This document shows positions 27,259 to 36,931 of a stretch of 64,000 bases of DNA, piece after piece (position 1 is the stretch's first letter; every line of letters starts with the position of its first letter). A model generated the notes under the pieces. The model ran no database searches, was not told the origin of the DNA, and saw only the letters and a program-made list of their open reading frames with translations. The translations under genes and the position numbers were made by a program. Source of the DNA: DUZB01 sp963747555 (GTDB lineage: Bacteria; Desulfobacterota; DSM-4660; Desulfatiglandales; Desulfatiglandaceae); assembly GCA_963747555.1 (NCBI GenBank), contig CAVVFZ010000035.1:134533-198532 (forward strand), given 5' to 3'.

Positions 27259-28236
27259 TCAGTTTTTGGTATAACCCTGTTGTTCCATCGATCCCTTTAA
27301 CTTTCTACAGATTTTTTTCCTGGCCTGTTCCACTTCAGGGAGAAGTCTGTCTGTACGGGGCGCTACCATCTTTTCGTAATCGATTGCTTCCCGTGGCGTC
27401 AGTTCCAGAAACTGAAATATTCTATGTATAACGGCTCCCGGATCAAGGCAGAAATCCTCATAACGAAGGGACACATAGGTTTTTTCAGGGAGGGCGCCCA
27501 GGGACTGCAGCATCAAACGCTCTGTTTTGACCGCTTGCCAGATCAGGACCTCAAGCATGGGGTGAACCGGCATGTTCGGAGAGAGCATCTTCCGCATGAA
27601 TGCACGCATCAGTCCGTTCTTATAGCCCCTTCGCAGCTTTGGAGAAAGTAACGCAAGATAGGGATTTCCTTCCTTCCAGTTGTTCTGCATGGCTTTCAGT
27701 TGAGAATTGATCACATGTACCGGGTGCCGGTAGATAAAGATGAATTTGGCTTCCGGAAAGGTGTTGTGCAGCATAAGAAATTTCCCACAGTCTACAGGAT
27801 TCTTCAAGAGCAGAGGCCGCCTCGGTTTGGAAAGAAACTGAATTTTCTTGCAGAATTGGATAAAAAGGGGCAAATTCTTTTTGGTCAGCCACATAGGTCC
27901 CGTGCGTCTGTGCAGAAAAAACCCGTACTCTTCCGGCATATCTGTTCCAACCGGTACGTGATCCATGAGGCGAGTGGTCAGGCCGGCGGTCTCAAAAAGG
28001 GTTTTGATTTGGCTCCGTGCCATTTCTTCCGTTTTTTGAATCCTGTTCTTCAGTAGCTCCTGTTCTTTCAGGATATGATAAACGGTCACGTAATTGAAAC
28101 AATCGGTCTTGGCAAGCATGTGATAAAGAATGGTGGTTCCGGAGCGGGCAGCCCCCATGATAAAAACAGGCCGCAGCTCGATCTCATCCAGCAATTCCAG
28201 ATATTTGTTGTCGGGCAGATTCATGGTCAAGTCCAC
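27259..28236 (-). CDS. Sulfotransferase family protein
   Basis: The 5'-phosphosulfate loop FIMGAARSGTTILYHML lies at residues of about 24-40, and the 3'-phosphate segment FIFIYRHPVHVINSQ is near residue 160; together they bind PAPS. The 325-residue length fits PF13469-type sulfotransferases. It would move sulfate from PAPS to a hydroxyl of a sugar or lipid. It sits between two paralogous acyltransferases with very short gaps, arguing for one pathway. GTG at 28236 has an aagga site; ATG at 28224 is an alternative. Confidence 0.85.
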   Translation of the reverse strand: MDLTMNLPDNKYLELLDEIELRPVFIMGAARSGTTILYHMLAKTDCFNYVTVYHILKEQELLKNRIQKTEEMARSQIKTLFETAGLTTRLMDHVPVGTDMPEEYGFFLHRRTGPMWLTKKNLPLFIQFCKKIQFLSKPRRPLLLKNPVDCGKFLMLHNTFPEAKFIFIYRHPVHVINSQLKAMQNNWKEGNPYLALLSPKLRRGYKNGLMRAFMRKMLSPNMPVHPMLEVLIWQAVKTERLMLQSLGALPEKTYVSLRYEDFCLDPGAVIHRIFQFLELTPREAIDYEKMVAPRTDRLLPEVEQARKKICRKLKGSMEQQGYTKN

Positions 28237-28246
28237 TTGCTTCCTT

Positions 28247-29611
28247 CTAAAATCGCAATTCCTGGTCCATATGCTTCAGGATGCCGCGGGCAATATCTCC
28301 GGGAAGCCATTTTTCCAGGTAATGCATGTTAAAGGTCAAGGTTCCCTTGAAATAACTTGCCACTACTCCAATGGCCCCCGGAACGCGAAACAGGGGGGAG
28401 ACGGCATAGGCACTTGTTATTTCTAAATTGCCGAATCGGCCCTTTTCTGCGTCAATTTCTCCCCAGTTTGTCAGACCGGCTGCGCTGCTCACGCCTGACA
28501 GCGGATTTGCCTTGGAGGCGAACGCTTTCTTGATAAAGTGGAACGGCAGAAACCTGACCGCTTTGATTATGGGAAAGGTCTCGAGTATGAGAAGAATGGA
28601 GCTCAATCCCATGTAGTTCTTCTTAAGCATCTTGTACTGTTCCAGTAGCTGAGATAGGATTTCGTCGAACGGCAGGTTCGGTGCGGAATGAACAAAGAGG
28701 ACCTCTGCGCCGCTATGATTGCACATAATATCTGTCTTTTTTGAAGGAAGATATCTGCGAAGATCCACCGTCATGATGATCGGCAAAAGGGCGTTTGGCG
28801 GATGGGGCACTACCGATTCCAGTGCTCGAAAAAAAGCAGCGTTCAGGACGAGGTTCACCGAAGAATGATGCTTTTCGGCATAGCGCATGATAGTGTCGGT
28901 TCTTTCCTGAGGCAATGCAAGGATCACTGTGTCGCTTTTTTCCGATCCTGCGGGATGTGCTGGAAGCTGCCAGGTTGGGCCGGCTTTCTGAATCTCTCTC
29001 ATAGGCCAGCGTAGATTTTTCAGAATTGTCAACTTGTCCTTGAATTTTAGCTGCCTTCCGATTCTCTTATAGCTGCGGTCGACGCCCAGTTTTGGTTTCG
29101 GGACATAGTTCGCATTGTCCCCGAGGCGGCTATAGATTGCTGCCAGAAGATAGATGAGATCTTTCCCGGCGCTTCCATCGCCGATCATATGGTTCATCCG
29201 GATGCAGAGAGTGTCTGCCTCTCCTCGCAAAACAAAAATCTTGAATTGGAGATCCACACGCGGATCACTGGATTCTTCAGTGATCCGGGTTAAGTTCGCT
29301 TGGAGGTCTTTTGCCGGTGCCAATTGTAGAAAATCTACGTTTCCAAGGTCCTTTCTTCGTTCCCAGTAGGGGAGAAACCAGTGATCGACAAAACGGCAAC
29401 CCAGCAGCGGCTCTGCGTCCGCAGCCAAACGGGCAGCTCTGGCAAGCCTTTTTTCATCAATCCGCCCGTCCAGTGAGAGAATCATGTGAAAGTAGCCTGT
29501 ATTCACGCCTCTCATACAATAATAGAGACGGTCGGCTATATTTGTTGGAAACCGTAACGGAATCCGATCCGCATCCGGTCTGGATTCGGAATTTTTCTGC
29601 ATGTGGTCCAT
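28247..29611 (-). CDS. Condensation-domain-like acyltransferase, copy 2
   Basis: About 454 residues with RMNHMIGDG: His141 and Asp145 form the HxxxDG active site. GCRFVDHWFLPYWERRKDL near the start and LLPIIMTVDLRRYLP in the second half are close to copy 1. The chosen ATG at 29611 has a gggag site about ten bases upstream; the frame extends to 29731 but that part is unconserved. It is the first gene of the minus-strand operon. The acyl donor may be CoA- or ACP-bound; this is not determinable here. Confidence 0.75.
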   Translation of the reverse strand: MDHMQKNSESRPDADRIPLRFPTNIADRLYYCMRGVNTGYFHMILSLDGRIDEKRLARAARLAADAEPLLGCRFVDHWFLPYWERRKDLGNVDFLQLAPAKDLQANLTRITEESSDPRVDLQFKIFVLRGEADTLCIRMNHMIGDGSAGKDLIYLLAAIYSRLGDNANYVPKPKLGVDRSYKRIGRQLKFKDKLTILKNLRWPMREIQKAGPTWQLPAHPAGSEKSDTVILALPQERTDTIMRYAEKHHSSVNLVLNAAFFRALESVVPHPPNALLPIIMTVDLRRYLPSKKTDIMCNHSGAEVLFVHSAPNLPFDEILSQLLEQYKMLKKNYMGLSSILLILETFPIIKAVRFLPFHFIKKAFASKANPLSGVSSAAGLTNWGEIDAEKGRFGNLEITSAYAVSPLFRVPGAIGVVASYFKGTLTFNMHYLEKWLPGDIARGILKHMDQELRF

Positions 29612-30045
29612 AATCGTTTTCTCCCAGTCAAAACTTTTTGTCCGTGTAGAAACAATGTCACGCTGCAGGATGCTGTTGGCATAAAGTTTGCTTGTCAAGA
29701 TTTGGTGTTTAAACAGAAAAGAGTCCGGCACTTATTCTGCCCGTTTCAATATCCATGGCGCGTTTTTCAACAAGACTTGAAGCTGAAGTTTGTGACAGAT
29801 GTAATGCTGGGTATCGTTGCGACTTGGTTTGTGCATTCCGGGGAAGTTTAGATAATTTGTGATAGTGTGTCAACGACATAAAAGTTGCCATGGATTCTAA
29901 AAATCTCAAGAATTGAAATTATCCTGGAGTTTGACCAATCCGTGGCCTATAATTTGATACATGGGAAGTTTCTTTGTGTGGGAGTCGGATTTTGCGGCTT
30001 CTCACAAGACAGTGATATAGATCCTATGACCATAAGGAGGGACAG
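29612..30045 (+). promoter_or_regulatory. Divergent intergenic region between the minus-strand operon and the protease
   Basis: This 434-base stretch has no convincing gene and must hold promoters in both directions. For the plus strand, TATAAT at 29948-29953 has only a weak -35 (TGGAGT, 29925-29930). For the minus strand a perfect TTGACA lies at 29699-29694, but the -10 expected 16-18 bases further is poor. The protease has a good ribosome site (aaggaggga) just before its ATG. Confidence 0.4.
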
Positions 30046-30972
30046 ATGAAAATGGTTGATAAAACCCTGCTGGCAGGTATTGCATTGGTATTTTCAATTG
30101 TGCTTGGTGCTTCGGGGCCGTCTTACGCGGTTGATCTTTCTGAAGTGAAGGAGGCGATACGAAATCATGGTGCTCAATGGGTAGCGGGAAAAACAAAGAT
30201 TTCCGAACTCCCGGCGCAGCTCATGAAGAATCGACTGGGTCTGATTCTTTCTACTCAGGATAAGGAGCCGGCCGAACCATCCGTTTCGGCCGGCGAATTG
30301 CCCTCTTCCTTTGATTGGAGAGACCAGAATGCGGTTACACCGGTAAAAGATCAAGGCAATTGTGGAAGCTGCTGGGCTTTCGCTTCCATCGCTGCCCTGG
30401 AATCGCTGGCCATTATAGAGACGGGCGCGTCGGTTCCCGACTATTCGGAGCAGTTTCCCATTTCCTATAATCTATCCAATTTGGGATGCGAAGGGGGCGA
30501 GCTGACCAATGCTGCAAATTTCTATAAGAGAATAGGGACAGTCCCTGATACCTGTCTTCCCTACAGGGGAGATGATCGTAAGCTTCCATTTCCCTGCTCT
30601 GAATGGCGAGATGATGTGGCGGGAATAGAAAAGTGGTCCCTTGTCCGGCAAACGGTTGATGCCCTCAAAGCCGCTGTATACGAAAATCCCATAGCCGTTG
30701 GTTATAACATCTATTCTGATTTTCTCTATTATGAAAGTGGTGTTTATGAATATGTGTCCGGCAAACTTGCCGGAGGGCATGCTGTTCTCATTGTGGGCTG
30801 GGACGATGCGGAAGAGTGTTTTATTGTAAAGAACAGTTGGGGGGAAAACTGGGGTGAGAATGGATATTTCAGGATTGCCTACTCTCAGGTTACAAACCAG
30901 GTCCGGTTTGGTATGCAGGCCATTGATTTTGATGGGGCATGGGTGTTGCCGTGGGAAGTTGATCAAAACTGA
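30046..30972 (+). CDS. Secreted papain-family (C1A) cysteine protease
   Basis: A 308-residue preproprotein. The signal peptide ends near residue 28 (PSYA), a short propeptide of about 60 residues follows, and the mature part starts near LPSSFDWRDQNAVTPVKDQ. All papain catalytic residues are visible: the oxyanion Gln in QGNCGSCWAF, Cys109, His245 in GGHAVLIVGWDD and Asn263 in KNSWGENWGENGYFRI. It should be exported to the periplasm or beyond. C1A enzymes are uncommon in bacteria of this kind. It has no obvious link to lipid synthesis; processing of an exported protein or defence are possible roles. Confidence 0.92.
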   Translation: MKMVDKTLLAGIALVFSIVLGASGPSYAVDLSEVKEAIRNHGAQWVAGKTKISELPAQLMKNRLGLILSTQDKEPAEPSVSAGELPSSFDWRDQNAVTPVKDQGNCGSCWAFASIAALESLAIIETGASVPDYSEQFPISYNLSNLGCEGGELTNAANFYKRIGTVPDTCLPYRGDDRKLPFPCSEWRDDVAGIEKWSLVRQTVDALKAAVYENPIAVGYNIYSDFLYYESGVYEYVSGKLAGGHAVLIVGWDDAEECFIVKNSWGENWGENGYFRIAYSQVTNQVRFGMQAIDFDGAWVLPWEVDQN

Positions 30973-31018
30973 TGAATGAGGATGGGGAGATTTTGTTACT
31001 CAGGGTAATGGACTGCAT

Positions 31019-32218
31019 ATGATCCTTTTTGATTTTAGACTGATGTTTAAAATGTTTTACAGGTCTTTGTGCGGGGAGGGTAGAAGCCGTGCGCCCCTTA
31101 CCTTAAAGCGAATGGCCGTTCTTGTTGCTTTTTTCCCTGTTTTCCTTCTGATGGAAATCACAAACCGCCTCGGTTTTCTCGCGGATAGAATTTTATTTCC
31201 CGATTTTAGAAAAATTGAGGTGAAAGCCCCACTCTTTATTGTGGGGTATCCTCGAAGCGGCACGACGTTTCTGCACCGTCTTTTGGGGAAAGACGAGGAA
31301 CATGTTTCCCACATGAAAACATGGGAACTGTTTTTGGCGCCATCCATTATTCAGAAAAAAATTTTGAAATTTCTGGGACGCATCGACCGAAAGCTGGGAA
31401 GTCCCATGTATACATTCATTGTAGCGGTTGAAAGCCACCTTTTAAAAGAATCCCGTAAATTTCACAAAATGGGGCTGTTTGAAGCGGAGGAAGATGAGAT
31501 TATTCTTTCCCATATCTTTGCTTCGGCATTTTTAAATTTCGTTTTTCCCTTTGAGGAAATGGAGCGTTTTCTGGATTTCGACAGAAAGGTGAATCCCGAA
31601 AAGCGAAAACGCATCATGACCTTTTATAAAGAATGTGTGCAGAGACATCTTTTTGCCTTTGGCAAACAGAAGCATTTTTGTTCCAAGAATCCGGCCTTCA
31701 GCGCCAAAATTCAATCGCTCTTCGAAACGTTCCCGGATGCAAGGATTGTTTGTCTGGTTCGCACACCCTTGGAGGCCGTTCCTTCCGCACTGAGCTTTAT
31801 GAGTTTTTGCATGCGTTCTTTTAACAGCGATGTAGGCAAAGAAGCAACGGACGGCATCCGGGAAAATATTGCCCATTGGTATACCTATCCTCTGGAAAAA
31901 CTTCCGGATTATCCAGAGGCGAACTGGGCGATTGAAGATTACCGGAATCTTACAAAAGACCCCGCGGAGACCGTAAAAAGGCTTTACGGGCACTTCGGGT
32001 TGGAGATGTCAGCGAAATATCTTGAGGTGCTCAGGCGGGAAATGGAAATGGAAAAAAAATACAGGAGCTACCATCATTATCGCCTCGATGAATTCGGTCT
32101 TACGGAAGCCGATATCTTGTCGGAGTATGCACCCATCTTCAAGCAGTTCGCGTTTTCCACCAATACCCAAGTGGACTATAAGCCCCTTGAAAACAACCAT
32201 GCGATATCTGGTATTTAA
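31019..32218 (+). CDS. Sulfotransferase family protein (second copy)
   Basis: A 399-residue PF13469-type sulfotransferase. VGYPRSGTTFLHRLLG is the PAPS 5'-phosphosulfate loop; ARIVCLVRTPLEAVPS supplies the 3'-phosphate residues. A hydrophobic N-terminal stretch (about residues 28-50) may attach it to the membrane. It resembles the third copy at 54691-55824 more than the minus-strand copy (shared PRSGTTFLHR, EAEEDE/EEEEF regions). It is convergent with the Spy-like gene downstream. Confidence 0.85.
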   Translation: MILFDFRLMFKMFYRSLCGEGRSRAPLTLKRMAVLVAFFPVFLLMEITNRLGFLADRILFPDFRKIEVKAPLFIVGYPRSGTTFLHRLLGKDEEHVSHMKTWELFLAPSIIQKKILKFLGRIDRKLGSPMYTFIVAVESHLLKESRKFHKMGLFEAEEDEIILSHIFASAFLNFVFPFEEMERFLDFDRKVNPEKRKRIMTFYKECVQRHLFAFGKQKHFCSKNPAFSAKIQSLFETFPDARIVCLVRTPLEAVPSALSFMSFCMRSFNSDVGKEATDGIRENIAHWYTYPLEKLPDYPEANWAIEDYRNLTKDPAETVKRLYGHFGLEMSAKYLEVLRREMEMEKKYRSYHHYRLDEFGLTEADILSEYAPIFKQFAFSTNTQVDYKPLENNHAISGI

Positions 32219-32315
32219 TACATAATCCCTCTATGGGACAAGACAAATCAAGGCGGAACCTACTCGGGGAACAATGGTCCGCCTGCGCAATGGGGCTTTG
32301 GATTTGGCTCAGCCA

Positions 32316-32702
32316 TCATGGTAGGGCATTGATCAGGGCATCTCTCACCTGAGTCTTCTGTTCGGCGGTAAGATCTCTATTTTTATCTAACGTTCTTTTT
32401 ATGTTGGCGTCCAGCCTTTCTTTCTGTTCGGGCGAGAGGTCTTTCAGCCGATCGACAGAATTTTGTACCCCGGTCATGATTTTCTTTTTTTGCTCATCGG
32501 TCAAGCCTTGCACTTTATCCACGGCGGCCTGCGTTTCATTTCTGATTTTGTCTCTTTCTTCGGGAGAGAGCTGTTGCCTGTACGCCTGGCGGTCCTGATG
32601 CATCCTCTTTATGCTTTCCTGTTGACTTTCCGCCAACGCCGGCAGGCACCCTGCGAAGATAAAAGTAAACGCCAAAAAAATACCCAGCTTTCTTTTTTCC
32701 AT
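32316..32702 (-). CDS. Small periplasmic Spy/LTxxQ-like helical protein
   Basis: The 128-residue product has a signal sequence (KLGIFLAFTFIFAGCLPALA). The cut may be after ALA, or Cys in FAGC may be lipidated. The mature part is all-helical and highly charged, with four short repeats of the form L-S/T-x-E-Q/E (LSPEERDKI, LTDEQKKKI, LSPEQKERL, LTAEQKTQV) about 26-33 residues apart. Such repeats resemble the LTxxQ motif of Spy/CpxP periplasmic chaperones. The longer upstream frame (to 32798) is unlikely because the ATG at 32702 starts the signal peptide. Confidence 0.65.
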   Translation of the reverse strand: MEKRKLGIFLAFTFIFAGCLPALAESQQESIKRMHQDRQAYRQQLSPEERDKIRNETQAAVDKVQGLTDEQKKKIMTGVQNSVDRLKDLSPEQKERLDANIKRTLDKNRDLTAEQKTQVRDALINALP

Positions 32703-32927
32703 ACGGCTTACCCTCCTGACAGTAAATTTTCTTTTGGCTATAGATCCTCTATAGTTAACCATCTTGGGGGCTGTGGCGCAATAAAAATTTGCAGTCACGG
32801 ATGATGTGCATGGCTCTTATGGCACTGGGAATATGCTTTTGACTCTCTGTGTGTTTTCTGTTATGGAGAACTTGCCTTAGAATTTGCCGATGGGATTAGA
32901 ATTGCAGGGGATGGAGGACAGGGAGCT

Positions 32928-33851
32928 ATGGAAAGGCATTCAAGGATTTTTGTGGCGGGCCACAGGGGGCTAGCAGGATCGGCTATCGTGAGGAAGCTCA
33001 GATCACAGGAGTATGAAAACCTCATACTCAGGACACATGAGGAGTTGGACCTCAAAAGGCAAAAACAGGTGGAGGCTTTTTTTGAAAAGGAGAGGCCTGA
33101 CTATGTATTCCTGGCGGCTGCAAAGGTCGGTGGTATATTGGCCAATTCGACATTTCCTGCGGAGTTTATCTACAACAATTTGGTCATTGAGACGAATGTT
33201 GTTCACGCATCCTATCTTTATGACGTAAAAAAGCTCCTCTTTTTAGGAAGTTCCTGTATCTACCCGAAAGATTGTCCTCAACCCATGAAGGAGGAGTACC
33301 TTCTTTCCGGTTATCTGGAGCCTACCAACGAACCTTATGCAGTGGCCAAGATTGCCGGAATAAAGATGTGTCAGTCATATAATTTGCAGTATGGAACGCG
33401 CTTTATCAGCGCCATGCCGACTAATCTATATGGCCCCGGCGACAACTTTGATTTACAGACATCACACGTGCTCCCTGCCCTGATCAGGAAGTTTCACGAG
33501 GCAAAGATGAGAAATGATCTTTCAGTGGAAGTCTGGGGCACGGGAACGCCGCTGCGAGAATTCCTCTATGTGGATGATCTGGCAGATGCCTGCCTATTTT
33601 TGATGAATCATTACGAGGAAAACAGTACCATCAATGTAGGGGTTGGAAGAGACCAGACCATTCGTGAACTGTCCGAAATCATTCGCAAAGTAATTGGGTT
33701 TGAAGGGGATCTCAGGTTTGACCACACCAAGCCCGATGGTACTATGCTTAAGCGTCTGGATATTTCCAGATTAACCGGCCTTGGCTGGCAGGCAAAGACG
33801 CCATTGGAGGAAGGGGTGAGGAAGACATATCAATGGTATTTGGAACATTGA
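32928..33851 (+). CDS. fcl: GDP-L-fucose synthase
   Basis: A 307-residue extended SDR. IFVAGHRGLAGSAIVRKL is the NADP-binding start typical of Fcl/WcaG; FLGSSCIYPKDCPQP and YAVAKIAGIKMC hold the Ser/Tyr/Lys catalytic residues. It converts GDP-4-keto-6-deoxymannose to GDP-L-fucose in the cytoplasm. A strong ribosome site (ggaggacagggag) precedes ATG 32928. No gmd (GDP-mannose dehydratase) is visible in the window. The stop overlaps the start of the next membrane protein (TGATG). Confidence 0.93.
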   Translation: MERHSRIFVAGHRGLAGSAIVRKLRSQEYENLILRTHEELDLKRQKQVEAFFEKERPDYVFLAAAKVGGILANSTFPAEFIYNNLVIETNVVHASYLYDVKKLLFLGSSCIYPKDCPQPMKEEYLLSGYLEPTNEPYAVAKIAGIKMCQSYNLQYGTRFISAMPTNLYGPGDNFDLQTSHVLPALIRKFHEAKMRNDLSVEVWGTGTPLREFLYVDDLADACLFLMNHYEENSTINVGVGRDQTIRELSEIIRKVIGFEGDLRFDHTKPDGTMLKRLDISRLTGLGWQAKTPLEEGVRKTYQWYLEH

Positions 33852-36800
33852 TGGTGATATACAACCAATGGAGGGAGGGTATCTCAACTTTTTGCAGCGA
33901 AGTTGCAGACAGCGGTACATTCTCTCTCTGGGGATTCTGGATCGCCTCCGCGATCATTGCATCTTCCGCGGCATTCTTTTGTTACAACGCCAGCACCGGT
34001 GTCCAGGTATATAACCAATTCATAACAGGGAACATAACATGGTCCGCAATGTCAAAGGCACAGGACTATTATGCCTTGTTCGGATTGGTAATCGGATTTC
34101 CAGGGACGCTTTTGCTTCTATTTTTTCAGACAAATGTGATTAGAAAAAGAATAGATGCCGCGGCAGTTGCGGATTTCCATACCCTGATTGTTTTTGCATC
34201 CCTTCCTGCTGTGTATGGGTTTGGCGCCCTTTTTTTGACGAAAGCCACCTCCTATTTTCTTCCATTTCTTCTATTATCCGCGCTTCTGATCTTACTGGTG
34301 TTTTTGTTTTCGATCAGTGCGGCGCACAAGAGTATCGCGCACGAGTCTAACCCGTTTTTTTACGACACTGTGAGCGCCAGCTTATCTATCATCATTTGGG
34401 GTGCATTGAGTGGCCTGGCCGTGTCGCTCATTCTGGATCGACTGTGCCTTAATTTTGATATAGCACGATACGCGCATGGCATGAGCATCGGGATGCTTTG
34501 TGTTGGGGCATTCACTTTCCTTGGTGTTTTATCAGTTGGACTGATCTGGTATCGTCAGGCAGAAAGTCATGGAGCACTGATAGAACGGTTTCGCAGGTCG
34601 GTGATTGTCATGCAAGGGTTGGCGCCATGGTTTTTCCTGATTCTCCTTCCGGCGCCCTGGATGAGCCAGGGGCATCGCTTTTACGGATATCCCCTGAAAC
34701 CTGCGGCATGGATTGTGGTTGGATTGCTCATCGTTATCGCCTATGTAGATCTTACCCGGCACTGGAGATTCCGGCCATCCTCCGACGGAAGTGGTATTGC
34801 GGCAGCATTCTCCCCGATGTGTCTTATTGGATTATTGTTGTTTATAAAACTCTGGCCCGCTGGACCCCCGATAATTAGCCATGACGATTATCACTTTGGA
34901 GAATTTCTGTTGCCGTGGTGGTCTTTATCCGCATATGACATGATTCCATATTGGGATTTCAGTCCGGCACGCGGGCTCATTAATTATGTGCCGGGATTCC
35001 TATCTTCAGTCCTGTGTGATGGGTCTGCAGCCTCGGTTACTGCTACCGTACCTTTCGCGACTGCTGGCTACTTACTGTTATGTTTTCCTCTCGTTGCAAG
35101 ATCTATCGGCAAATTTCCGGCATTCGTGGCGTTTTTTCTGATGCCCTTTGTCATGGGGATCTCAGAGATACAGATGGTAATTACAGCTTCTCTTTGTATA
35201 ATCTGCGAAGAGAATCTGCGTTTGTCGCCATCACGATGGCTCCTGGTGTGGATTTTGGTAGGTTCTGCTGCTGTACTGATTGCGCCGGGCCAAGGCGGGC
35301 TGTTGGTACTTGCTACGATGCCTCTTGGTATTTTCGCCTTATTCAAGGCATTTAGAAATGAACGTGCAAGGTTCCTCTCGTACGCAGGCATTTTGATCAT
35401 ATCCTTGGCCACGCTGTTGATCCTCACCCCACTTGGCGCCATGTTGGCTGGTGCAGTCCGTTACGGTATCGAACAGTCAAGCATCAATAATATTGCGAAC
35501 GGCATTGCATGGGCTCAGGATTTGGCTGCAGGAGGATTCATAATAAACCAATGGTTATGGGAAGGCGCGCGCATATCCTGGATTTTGGTAGCGATTGTCG
35601 CTTGCGTGGTGATGCTAAGAGCGGCGATCATGTAGACAATACGACATGGGGAAGCGGGCGATGGTATTCGCAGATTCCTATTTTTTTGTTGATGACGCTC
35701 TATATCTTCCGGGCCGCGGGCCGCATTGATCCAGGGTACATGTCCCGCTTAGGACTCACAAGCATCTGGGCCTTGTCCCTGCTCCTGCCAATACTGTTAA
35801 TAGCTGCATATGGGAAAAGCCGTCTTACGTCCATACTCCTAACATGTACATTCTCGGCCGCCATTCTCAGTCCTTATTTTAGCCAAATTGATCTGATGTC
35901 GGCTTTTCATGAAAACGTTCCGGTATTTATTGAGGCACCTGCGGATGTTACCCGTGGGAAGAGATATTGGTCTGCCAAATCTCGGGAATGGAATTATTGC
36001 GGAAACACAATTAAAGCGTTTGAAGGCGATTAAACATGTATTGAGCATTTTAGTTGATCCGGGTGAAACATACCTTGACCTGACAAATAGGAATACAGAT
36101 TACTTTTATTTGGGATACAAGCCGCCAATTGAAGTCGGGGCCATATACAACCTGGTGAGTGAGGGTCAGCAATACCGGGCAATCCGGACGCTCGATAAGA
36201 GGCCTCCACCCGTTGTATTGGCAAGCGCGGATAATGTGCTCCATGATGGAGGAACCGCTGCCTATCGTTCCCACCTGCTCTATCGGTATGTTGTTGAGCG
36301 ATATATCCCCATCAGGATCGATGGATTTATATATTTGGTGCGGCCCGATCGTATGGCGCGTGTTGCAGAATTCGCGGACACAAAAGATGCCACGACGGAT
36401 GAGTACAGAAAGTCGCTCTTAGACTGCGTATTCAGGATGGCGTTCATAGAGGAACTCCCCGTGTCATGGGGACGATCCTTGAAAACCTTAAGAGCTAAAA
36501 TGCGATTGGTAAAAAGTATACAGCCAGGGTCTCCGCGGTTCCTTCACTCTGTGAGAGATGATGGGGAGGGCAATTACTCCGTAGTGGGTCCTGATCCGTA
36601 TATTCTGCTCGACATCAGTGATTGGAAACTAAATGGCAGCGATGCGGGGATGCTTTCTTTCAACTTTACCTGCAAGGGCAGAAGCAGCAAACCGCAGCTT
36701 GAGATTTATTGGGGAAGCAAGGCCACAGGGCTTGGTGAATCAACAGTGGTCCGATTTGTGGCGGAAAATGGACCGCTCCTGGTCCCGTTGGATGCCGCAC

Positions 36801-36931
36801 CCCGGTGGCTACAGGCCAAGGAGATTAACCGTCTTCGATTTGATATTGCGGACCCAGCGCCATGCAAAACTTTTGCGATTACCAATATCCAGCTTTGGCA
36901 GCGCAATATTACAGAAAAGGGTATCAAATGA
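33851..36931 (+). pseudogene. Large polytopic membrane protein (GT-C-like), frame-broken twice
   Basis: Three frames join into one protein of about 1025 residues. The first 690 residues hold well over a dozen hydrophobic segments, with HDDYHFGEFLLPWW in a loop, a position reminiscent of acidic catalytic loops in GT-C glycosyltransferases. The C-terminal third is soluble: LVDPGETYLDLTNRNTD and later a beta-rich part (ILLDISDWKLNGSDAG). Frame changes lie near 35620-35640 (one base short) and 35945-35965 (one extra). I do not recognise the exact family. It may act as a lipid-linked sugar transferase. It is coupled to fcl and overlaps the FAD protein by ATGA. Confidence 0.6.

Noticed and set aside
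25500..29851. Several plus-strand open frames opposite the minus-strand operon, the longest 255 residues at 26464-27231
   Set aside because: They are shadows of the acyltransferase, sulfotransferase and GT1 genes, which have complete motifs on the minus strand.
29931..29953. TTGACC and TATAAT as a promoter before the protease
   Set aside because: The spacer is only 11 bases, too short for sigma-70; the TATAAT may still act with the weaker TGGAGT upstream.
32250..32285. Inverted repeat GGCGGA/TCCGCC between converging genes as a terminator
   Set aside because: The loop is about 20 bases with a six-base stem and no T-run, so it is not convincing.
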